Assembly: GCA_020736575.1 (NCBI GenBank)
Contig: JAGPYM010000008.1
Location: forward strand, 1,286,001 to 1,350,000
Length of the DNA stretch: 64,000 nt
Source of the DNA: Thelonectria olida
Taxonomy: Eukaryota; Ascomycota; Sordariomycetes; Hypocreales; Nectriaceae
Direction: 5' to 3'
Positions 44,307 through 56,088 of the stretch are shown here, one piece after another. Each line of letters begins with the position of its first letter. Within the stretch, counting starts at the first letter, position 1. The notes under the pieces are model-generated. The model was not told the DNA's origin. It saw only the letters and a list, made by a program, of their open reading frames with translations, and did no database searches. A program made the translations under genes and the position numbers.

Positions 44307-47300
44307 TTTGCCTCGTCTGAATCATGTGTATCTGTGGGACTGCATGGGAGAATAGGAGAGGCGAGAGTCGAGGAACCGTTTGACTACGGTCATATTTAGG
44401 AGGCCGCTTGGATATAAACTCTTCTTGTTCTTGGGAGCATATTAGGGAGGATGGCTTGACGGCTGGTCATGTACGATTTACGTCATTAGATGATGCGGAG
44501 TTTGGCTTCTGGGTTGTTCGTGGCTCCGACATTAGGTCCGTATATTCTTTTATTCCAAGACTTTCAGTATGGTAAAGGAAGGTTTGTTATGGGCGCTATG
44601 TATGGTTGTCTTGGGACGGGCGGTTGTACATCCTACCCATATTCTTATAGACACATGTAAGCGTGTAAAGCATCTTATGAGATCTATATAATTCATCTAG
44701 CATTGCGTACGACTAGTATTATGGTGTTTGGTACTAGAATTGTCTTGTCATGTGTGAAGCAAATGCAGCGTGTCTATCTAAGGAGAAGTGAATAGTGAGG
44801 CTCCTGGCGATGGTCGAGGTAAGGACCACAGCAGGAAACTTCGGTAGCCTCAGGCTTTCATGTGTACACATATGTCTATCTAGTGATTCAGGGGGCTCAC
44901 GGCGAACCTCTCTGATCAACGGACAGAAACCTATCTCACGTGTCGACGCCTTTGACTCATGCTTACCTAGATATGAGCTCCATGGTCACGATCCAAACCA
45001 AGCGATGCCGGAGACGCAGTGCCACCTAGGTTACGCACACGCTCGATACTCGTTCGCCTTGTTCGCAGCCTCGGAGGCAATGTCTCGGGGTCCCCTTCGT
45101 GAAAAGTCTCATGTGTGGTTTACCCGCGGAATACGGACGGGCAAACGAGATGCGATATTCGTAAGCCCATGGTGCTACGATGGATGAATGACTTCTTGGT
45201 GTCGGAATTTCGCGCAGCGAGCGCACTTTCTTAGGGAAAAGATGACTCGAGGCTACGACAAACATGCGATGGGAGGCGATGTGGTGATCGCCTATTCGCG
45301 CGCAATGTCTTGGTGTCTTGTGTTGCGAGAATTATTCGGTGTCCAAGCAACGTTGGACAAGTGGCGGCGCAGCGCAGCGCCAAAGAAGGACAGGAAAGAA
45401 GGCGCAGCTAGATCCAGGCAGGCAGACTTTCGAGTCAAGTCATGGGATGGGGGGGGGAAGGGATGGGCAGTGACAGCTCAGAAAGCGGGCGGGCGCGCGG
45501 GAGGGACGGTAGGCCGTTGGGTTGGTGGTTGATCATCTGTGCAGGAACCCGAGGCGTCGATAGGTGCAAACGGGGGGGTGATGTCACTTTGTGTCGTCGG
45601 GTCCGTGGACGGGCGGACGGCGGCTACGGGAGGTTGCGAGTTGTGTTTGTGGTTTTGGGGAGGGAATGATGGGGGTGGAAATGGCGCGTGGGGGAGGGAA
45701 GATGATGATGAGGGATGATGAGTGGTGATGGTGTTTATCTGCAAAGTGCAGATGTTTACGATTGTGTTATTGGTCAAGGGGGCTTGGTACTGGAATGTGA
45801 CCTGAGACATGATAGCCGTACTTCGTGCAGGCTACGATTAGACTGGTGGTCATCTACACAAGCTCACAGGAGGGGACTGTGGCATCTCAACTCCAAGTGT
45901 TAGATTCAAAGGACGGTGCTGACTTGCCGGAACTTCTCCTCCTACCGCGCCCGATATCCTATCTGAAGTCAGCATCCAACAACAAGGGTTCCACAAGTCT
46001 CATCACTTTGGTTTTCCCAGGATGGAGGGTTGACGTCGTGGTTACATAGCGAGCTGAACCCTCCTCGTCACGTCCCGTCCCGTCCGCGCTGACCTACCCT
46101 ACACTCTCCAGTTGGGCAGCCAAATCCAAACGCCGGAAATCCTTTTTGAATGCTGCAAAATTCATCAAGCTTCCCGCTCTGCAGTCCCGGGCGCAGGGCG
46201 ACGGGATGCATGGGTGATCAAGCCCGTTTGACATGTGCCACACACGCGGCGGATGGTGGAACGGTCGTCCAGGGGGGTGTCGTGTCGACCCGTGAGAGGT
46301 CGAGGCTCGAGACACCGAGGACGAGAAAGGGCAGGCAGTGAACGAGGATGGGTTTTTGGGGGCCAGGCCTGGAGTTGAGCAGCAGGGGTTTGGACGTTCG
46401 TCACCTCATGCAGAGACAGTCACAGGCAGACAGGGCAGATTGCTTTCGCAGGTCACATGCAGTTCGTTCGGACCTCTCATTTGGAGTGCGAGTTGCGGCC
46501 TGGTGGGACATGTTGGGTTTTGGTTGGAGGCCTTGAGGGGCCCCCTTTTCCTTGTTCGAGAAGGACGGGAAGAAGGGCGAAGGGTAAATTGACATGGGAT
46601 CATGATTGATGCGTTTGAGAGAAGGGAAGGGATTTTGACAAATGTCTTCTTTCTGTTTGGGGGTCGGCTTGGTGCCCCTACTGGGAAGCAAAGGGCATGG
46701 GTGAACTCGACATGTCTTTGATATGTCACTGTCATGAACTCGGCCAGGCCACAGGTTTGTTTGATTAACATGGCTGTCACCGCCAGAAGCAAAGCCAAGA
46801 AATGCTGGTACGTAGTCTAGTACATACCGGCCCCCAACAGAACTTCCCCGTGCTGTTCATGTAACTCGAGTTTATACTGGACGTCTGTGTGCAGTTGCCA
46901 GTGCACAGAGTTGCCCACCTTGACTTGATTAACCATCTCCGCCATAACCCCAATGTGCCGTGTTTTGCAAATACAGTTTCCCCCCTACAATAGTATGACT
47001 GTGAATCATTTCATGCCCTAACTTATCGACAACTTGCACAAATTGCTTGGCATCTCTAACATCCACCCCTTTTGTTGACCGCCTCGAGCATCTGGATGGT
47101 TTCTCGGCGACGCTATGGCGCGTCTCCACGACTGCAGAACGAAGTGGAGGATTCCGTCTCAACGGGCAGCACTATATCTTGCATAGATTCCTCCAACCCC
47201 CTCCCCCCTTCCTTCGGTCTGGGTCTGGCTGGGTCTGGGGGATGGTGAACGGCGAATTACTACGTACTTGGACTTGGGGCTAGGGGCCCCAACAAGGACT

Positions 47301-47329
47301 CCCAGTGCCGCGGAACAGGACGAACTCAA

Positions 47330-47349
47330 GGGGTTGGGGGGGACGGGGG
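47330..47349 (+). repeat. G-run cluster, quadruplex candidate
   Basis: Runs of four, seven and five G separated by TT and AC. The seven-G run can supply two G-tracts, so four GGG tracts with very short loops are available on the plus strand. Confidence 0.5.
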
Positions 47350-47531
47350 CTCTAGGATTAATCGACTCACGTTGTTAGTTGCCCTTAGTCGAGCTTGGGC
47401 CAAGGGGTCCTCGACTGCGAAGTAATTACTGCTGTTGAGAAATGAAGAACTGAAAAGGAAGATTGATTCAGCATCACAAGATGCGGTCAGAAGGTCTGGG
47501 GGGAACAGACAGGGATACCACGAGGATACAT

Positions 47532-47571
47532 GGGGCGCCGGGGGTTTGGGGCGCCGGGGGTTTGGGGCGCC
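47532..47571 (+). repeat. G-rich 16-bp tandem repeat, quadruplex candidate
   Basis: Two and a half copies of a 16-bp unit (GGGGCGCCGGGGGTTT) give five G-runs of 4-5 separated by CGCC or TTT. Each copy also holds a GGCGCC palindrome. Confidence 0.8.
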
Positions 47572-49774
47572 AAAATGAGCGTAGCCCCGAGGTACCGGTT
47601 CTTCAAACTGCCGTGCTCCGTATTCGTAGAGTTTCTCGGGTTGCCCCCCCCAAGGGCTTTCATGGATTTGGGGGTTGGCCGTGAGCGAGCCAGCGTCGAA
47701 CTTGTTGAAGAAGCCGTCCTTCTTGAGAGAGCGGTGCGGCGGCGTCAGGGAGCTTGTTCCCCGGGAGGACCGGCCCTTCTAGAGCCCAGGGTGAGGCTAT
47801 TAGGTTTAGGACTGTCTGACCAAGAGGTGATATCCACACGGGCACACAAAGAAGAAAAAGACGAATTTGAAAGTCTTGGTATGGAAGAGGCAGAAGTGGG
47901 TTCCATTGTTTTTCTTTGGCGTTGGGCGTTGGTGAGAGTTGACGAAAGCGGATTATAATATGATGGCTTTTTGAGAGCCATACGGATACATACCTCAGGA
48001 CGACTCATGTTATTCTTATTGCTCTAGGAGACGCCAAGAACGCAAGCAGGAAAGACGGCTTTGAACGACTGACTTGCCATTGCCAGTCATTTCAAGCCTG
48101 TGGCTGTCTCGGCGCGTATTCGTGGGCTTCCGAATAGACAGAAGGTGTGGATGTTTGACATCCATCCCATTCCACAATTCCATCGACAACCCCGGACACA
48201 AAAAGCCACCGGGACTTCTCAGAAGCCCCGGCAGAAAATGAAGAAAATTCTAGCAAAAATCCTTCATCGCCTCTCGCGTGTCCGATACGGGTTTAATCGG
48301 GAGTACTCACGCTGTACAAGGTTGCGCTGCCTTCATTAATTAGTAATCGTCTCCCAGGGGAGGTTCATCGGCATCGGCATCGGCCGCCCACCCGTCCGGA
48401 GAGCTGAGCGGGGGATTCGAATGGAAACAATTCTGACCTTCTATTTAGGTATGTATGACGAAGGGAAGGATGAAGGGAAGGATGCCTGCCTTGTCCTTGT
48501 AGCTGTGCTGTGCTGTGAGCCTGTGCTGTGCGGTGCTGCGCCCGGGTTGAGCTGTTTGCGGAACCAGGCTTTGTTGTTGATGAGCGCAGCTGAAGTCGTG
48601 GCTGTCTATCTATGCTCAGCCTGCTGAGTTGTCTCATTGTGTCTTTGTATCCTTTCACCTGAAAGGTTTGAATATAAATCCGCCGCCATTCATCCGGCTG
48701 AAGTTGAAGTTTGTGCTCGACCCAACGAAGAGAATAGGTAGTGCCAGACCTCGCTGTCAGTGTGGCATTCACCCCCCTCCGTCCAAAGATCACACAAACA
48801 CAGAGAAATAAGGTATGTGAGAGAGCTGCTCTTCCAACACGCCGAGGCCCACTAGGTACGTTTTTCATTGCCACCGGCCCAGGTACCGGCCAGTGATTTA
48901 CAGGGCAGAGCCAGGGCAGGGCAGGGCAACAAGGGGGCAGAGGACGACGGCGGCCACCGGTTGAGAGAGAGACCGAATTAGTGAGCACTTGGTTCTTCCA
49001 TTGTTTGCTGTCTTTGTTTGTCGTTGGGCGCAAGTTGGTGCCTGTCCAGTGTGAGACGGACCTATGGATGATGAAGGAGATTGAATTTCAGGATTGCAGC
49101 GGGTACAGATTACAGCATCTCAGTGTAATACAGCCTGTCGGGTACCTCCTGGGCATCCAGCAAGGAGGGAGGTACGAGCCTCGGGGGGACAGAGTACCAA
49201 GTGTTGCAAGTATTGATGAGCCGGACCAAAGCGGGCGGTTCCTCTTCCTCTGCTCCCCGGAAACAAGCCCAGCTTCCAGCAACCCGGTCCAACCTGGAAG
49301 GCGGACCAAATTTCGCTCGCCTCGTCTGTCTGCTTGTTTCCAACTCCCTCTCTTCCGCTCTTCACTCCCGAGAACGGGCGGGAGAGGCAGGATGGTGAGG
49401 GAGGAGGGGTGCGTGTTTGCGTGGCCCGGGCTTTAGCCAGTCCATTCAGCGGTTGCTCATTAATTCCCTGGATGTTGGCCATTTCACTGCCCTCGAGGGT
49501 GGTCACGGTGGTGACAGCAAAGCATGCGTGCGTTGCTCCCTAATAAGTGATCTGATGCGGACGTGTCTTGGATGCGAGCGGGCTTGCCATGTCTTTGTCA
49601 GGCCATTCACTCGTTATTATTATTGTTTCCAATGAGACCAAATGGTTGTTTTCCTTCTGTGATTCCGTGCTGCCCTTATGTGGCACCCCCTGGGAGTGAG
49701 AATAGAGAGCCACCACCGACGAATTAATAGCGAATTAGTGAGGAAAACCGAATGCACCGGGTTGGCTGTTATGC

Positions 49775-49802
49775 GTGTGAGTGTGAGTGTGAGTGTGTGT
49801 GT
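49775..49802. repeat. Microsatellite (GTGTGA)3 then (GT)5
   Basis: Three GTGTGA units pass directly into a short GT run. Confidence 0.85.
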
Positions 49803-50179
49803 AATCTATCCCGACGGCAGTCATTGCGCCGTCATTTTTACACCATTTTTTGCATAAATTCTGTTCCGTACTGTGCCGTCCAAAGAGTTTTCATCCCGTC
49901 CATCAGAAGCAATTAACCCAGGGCAGTGCAGGCAGGGCATAACGGTCTTGTTACCCCGTCAACAGCCATTGACTGGCTCACGTGTGCCTTGCATTTCTTT
50001 TTGCTGCAGCTTTTTTTTTTTGCCCTGATGGAAAGCTCGCTAACTTCGTCAAACCGTCAAACAGTCCTTCACGCCAAATCTCATCATCTCCAAGCCGACC
50101 CGACAGATTGTGTCATACTGGCACACTAAAAGTGGCGGACCAATCGTGACGGGCTTCCCCAGGTCCCAAGTCTTTCCCC

Positions 50180-50218
50180 TTCCAGGTTTCCATTCCAGGT
50201 TCCCTTGCCAGGTTCCTT
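50180..50218. repeat. 13-bp tandem triplicate
   Basis: Three adjacent 13-bp units share the core CCAGGTT (starts 50180, 50193, 50206), with few mismatches among them. They lie about 800 bp upstream of VAC7. Confidence 0.75.
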
Positions 50219-51014
50219 TTTTCAGGCCCTGGTCAGGCTTTGATGTGTGCCACACCACCTCAGACCTGGCCCTACGGAACAACTGCACAGAGTGGGCGGG
50301 CTCCTCCCTTGGCTCACAGCCTAACTCGGTCCTACCTACTGCCCTGCCCTGTCAGCCCTCCGTCCTCCGGCTAGGCTGCTGTTCCGCCTGGCTTCCAACG
50401 GGTGTCGGGGTTGTGCTGTGTCTCACTGTCCAGTCTCTCACGTAGCGCCTGTGTCCGCGTGCGTGCCCCATCGTGGGCGGATACAGGTACGGGCGGGTAC
50501 GCCTCAGCGTCACCACTTTGTCGCCGATGCCAACGCTGCACGCTACGACTATTACTGACCTCCATCCACCATCCACCTCGTTGTTTTGTACATCCACCTC
50601 CCGTCCCTACCCCCGGAAAAAAACACCACCACCTGCCAACTCCAACATATCTGCACGCAACAGCTCCAACCTAACGACAACCTCCCATCTCTGCAGAGTC
50701 TGTCGACTGTTGACCTTGGACACCCTCCGCCTCCCGCTGCGAGACCCAACCATCCCGCCCGCCCGCTCGTGTCGTTGTCTGCATATTGCATCTTCCACAG
50801 ACAAGACCCTGCTGCCGTCCGGAATAGGTTGGGTAAAGGTATCACGGCTCTGGCCCTCGGCCTTCGCCCACCCCCATCCTGCTTCAATGACGGGCCAACC
50901 ACGATGAGCCAGTCCGTCGCCTGCATCGCCAAACATCGTCCCTGCTAAGTCCTGCTCTGCTGGCATGATTGCTCGACTCTCGCTCCACTGCCCACCGCAA
51001 TCGCCTCCATTACA

Positions 51015-53607
51015 ATGGACAAATCCTCTGCCGTCGTCGACGACACCCCGGGTGTGAGCCATTCCACCGCAAACATGGCCAGTAAACGCCGCTCCAATAC
51101 CCCAGACCTTTCTGCTTCGACCACCACTACCGGGAGCCAGACCTCGAGGCAATCGTCCGGCAACAACTCCGTTGTACCTTCGCCCTTGGCATCAAGAGAC
51201 TCTTCTCCCAATCGTCAGCCTAGGAGGACCGCCTCCTCCACCCGCATCGCTGGCAACCGAGCTCGTAAGAATAGCCAGACCGACCAGAGCCCATCTCGCC
51301 ATACGAGACAAGGTGTCGCCAGCTCGAATCTACCGACCCGTTCTTTAAACTCGACAAACGCCCCCACGTTACTTCCAGCTTCTCAAGAACAGCAACAAAT
51401 ACAAGCGCCCACCCCCCAGAAACCCCTCGTTAACGACAGCCTGCGATGGCCCGTCTCTCCGCGTTTACGATCACCTCCTCCTCAGTTCGCCCGGCCTGGT
51501 ATTCCTGCGCGCCGAAGTGATCAGGAAGTGCCTTCTATTAGTGTTCAGCGGCCGAGTCCGTCTCCTCAACCTCTGGATTCTTTGACTACTTCCGAGAGCG
51601 AAGCCGAGGATCCGGCCTTTTCACAAGGAATGCGAACTCCGGTTCGTGGCGCCCTGGAAACTGTCCAGGAAGTTAGCCTCCCAAACTCGCCCAACCGGAC
51701 CCATGACACGGCCTTGTTGGAAAAAGTGAAGGAGAAGCTTTCAAGCTCAGAGAACCACTCCGACAGCGGTTATAGTGATGTTCGAACCTTGCGCGCAAGG
51801 CCCGGCTTAGCCGTTGCCCACGAGAGTGGCAGCGATAGCAGCAACCCGAGACTCGACCAGCGAAGGACGACGTCCGTCCCACCTCCCCTGATTTCGAGGC
51901 AGTCTAGCAACATGTCGACGAAGCAGCTCAGGTCCAAGCAGGACGGATCTACTCAGAGCATGACTGTCGAGACTGAGACGGTTCCGAGCGTCCCTCAAGT
52001 AGCGCTTGCCACTGGTCAGAAGGTCGAGGTGAACGGGACCCTCAAAACGAAGCCCAGCACCGAGACAATCAAGCCGAGGAAGGAGAAGCGAAAGTCGCGC
52101 AAACAGCCCACCGTTAACTCTGGAACTGGTGAGACATGAATTGTTCTAGTGGCCGAATTTGTGCTAACGAGGTTGTGTAGCTTCGTCAAAAGCAGACGTA
52201 TTTGAGGCGACAATTGCTAGTGCCGTTGATGAAGCGGACACCTCTGATTCTGAAGAGACCTTCGTTTATGATTCTAACCCCCCAGATGGAAACGACCGCG
52301 CCAATCGACGATTCCATTCTCGAACTCCAAGCGCCACGTCCATGGCTAGCCAAGCGGACCGTCAAAACTTGCGATCCATCTACGGCGTCATGGAGGGTGG
52401 TGGTCCAGCCCATGGACCCAAGAAAACGATGAAATTCGTCAACACCTTTAACCCAAACAACAACGGGAACGACAGCCTGACTCCTGGCGACGACGATGGC
52501 AAGGGAAGTGCTCGTAGCGCAGGCGGTTCTTCTCGAGGTACCACCAGACATCATCATCACATTGGTCGTTGGGGTCGACAGCCTGGTGGTACCCATACAT
52601 CGCTCTTTGATAACGAATCGCCCTTCCCGAACGCTGCGAGGCAGAAACTTCCTGCGGCCAACTCTCGGAATTCATCTGGCCCGCCTAGTCCTCGGAATCA
52701 TTATCCTTCCCGTCCAGCGTACGGGAAGCGGTCCGCAATGCAGATGTCATCCACCTATTACGATATGGATGACACGACAGGCGCTGACGATGAGCGCACC
52801 CCATTGATTGGATCAGTCCGATCTGCACGGTCTGGCCGGAGCCGACGTGGCCCTCACAACCTGCGGCAAGCCGAATCACAGACCTTTACGAGGCGGTCGT
52901 CATACCTGAACCGGTTTGCGGCATGCCTTGTCCTCACCATGATGTTCATGCTGGTCATCACGGGGGCGATTGGCTTTATGTTTGCTACGTCGCAGCCGTT
53001 GACAGGCATCGAGATCACGGGCATCCACAATGTCGTGACTAGCGAACAGGTCTTGATATTTGACTTGACCGTCAAGGCGCACAACCCTAATATCGTTGTC
53101 GTAACAATTGACCACGCCAACTTGGAAATTTTTGCGAAATCGGAGTATGCGGGCACAGACTCAGACTGGTGGGAGAACCCGCGCGGCCCTCAAGACTTGG
53201 GCCCTGTCCGCCCCATCGGCCCGCTGGACGATCCGATAGACGACCCACCACTTGATGGGCCTGACGACGACGATGATTCTAAACCGAATGTTTTGTTGGG
53301 ACGGATCATGGTATTCGACAGTCCGTTGACCTTTGAGGGTTCCTTATTCCACCAAGGGACTTCCTCTTCGACGGGCGAAATGCAGCTTGAGTATCCCTGC
53401 AACTCGACGGCCGGTGGCTCAAGGCGGTGGGAGAAGATCTACCAAAACGAGTTCGACCTCATTGTCAAGGGAGTTGTTAAGTACACACTTCCCATGAGTG
53501 CTCGAGTCCGCAGCGCCACCGTAGTTGGGAGAAAGACTATCAAGCCGAATTCCGCGAATGATCCAGAGCTCAAACCGAACAGCACCACACTGGATTCAAA
53601 TTACTAG
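51015..53607 (+). CDS. VAC7: Vacuolar segregation protein 7
   Basis: Regulator of the Fab1 PI3P 5-kinase complex at the vacuole membrane, needed for PI(3,5)P2 synthesis and vacuole inheritance in yeast. Exons 51015-52128 and 52181-53607 join across a 52-nt intron (branch CTAAC) to give 846 aa. The first 600 residues are disordered and Ser/Pro/Gln-rich, a cytosolic tail. Residues of about 617-640 form the single membrane span (after TRRSSYLNR). The lumenal part keeps the Vac7 pattern: GIEITGIHNVVTSEQVLIFDL, VKAHNPNIVVVTIDHANLEIF (LEA-2-like), LLGRIMVFDSPLTFEGS and GEMQLEYPCNSTAGGSRRWE. An acidic Pro/Asp insert (PLDDPIDDPPLDGPDDDDD) sits inside the lumenal domain. Confidence 0.95.
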
Positions 53608-54522
53608 ATGGGTCATCTGCTTTGCTCCGGCAGCAGGGGGCTCATCTGGCCTTTTCTTTGTCAAACACACTTTTGTCTTGTGTATCTTGAGCGCGCATGG
53701 CATGGCATCTCAGGGAGCAGCGGGCGTTGGATGCAAATTTGCAACCCCTATCATGGCTGAACATTCAAGGGACGTGGAGATGCAAAGGGGTTATGTTTTC
53801 TTCTTGGTTATAGACAGGTCAACGCCTTTGCTTCCTGTCAGGTGTTTCTTGGGTTTGATATTTATGCGTATTGCTTTTCTTTCCCTTTTCCTCTTCATCC
53901 TTACCAACCGACATCAACATCGTCCCCGACGCGCGAGATTCCTCTTTCATGGGGGTTGTCTTATGTTCCGACCGACGATGACGAGACTGCCGACTCAAAG
54001 GATAGCAAGCAGACATGTCCTATGCTCGCCTCAAACTTGAGCGGTGAAAGGTACCCAAAGGTGGAGAGATGATGCTATTATTCCTGTTTCTGCTTCTCAA
54101 AACCCGATAGATGGAAAAAGTGGCGACTACACGTTGTAATTGTAACGGCTTATGATGACACCCCAAACCAAAAAGAGCAAAAAATGAAACGCCAGAAAGA
54201 GAGAGGGAGAGAAAAATGAAAGATGGTTCATGGAAGAAATAGTGGCGGAGACGGTTTGGTGTATATACGAATTAGGTAGGAATACCAGATATCATCTATC
54301 TCCTGCTAAACGGACTTCAAATCATGCTATCATAATGTGCTGGATCTGCTTGACGCCAAGGTATCCTTTGAATCTCTCTTCTTCTACGTAAATATGATAT
54401 ATGGTCTCTTCATTGACAAAAACCCCATAACGCCGTCCCTGACTTTTGGTTCCCGTTGCACCCGATTTGCTTCAATTCATGACTTTGACATCGTGAGACA
54501 CCATATACATCTCATGTCTACC
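53608..54522. other. Convergent 3' region of VAC7 and DIM1
   Basis: 915 bp, probably long 3' untranslated regions. No gene is seen. Confidence 0.6.

Positions 54523-56088
<1,566 letters not shown>

Larger units (their letters stand above)
44307..51014. other. 6.7-kb gene-free region
   Basis: The longest gene-free stretch in the window. Short frames on both strands overlap heavily and show no family motifs. It contains G-rich tandem repeats (47532-47571) and a second G-run cluster (47330-47349), a GTGTGA/GT microsatellite (49775-49802) and a 13-bp triplicate (50180-50218). The right end is pyrimidine-rich and is probably the VAC7 leader. Confidence 0.55.

Noticed and set aside
46406..46798. 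130-codon minus-strand frame in the gene-free tract
   Set aside because: No homology or splice context, and it overlaps several other frames of equal quality.
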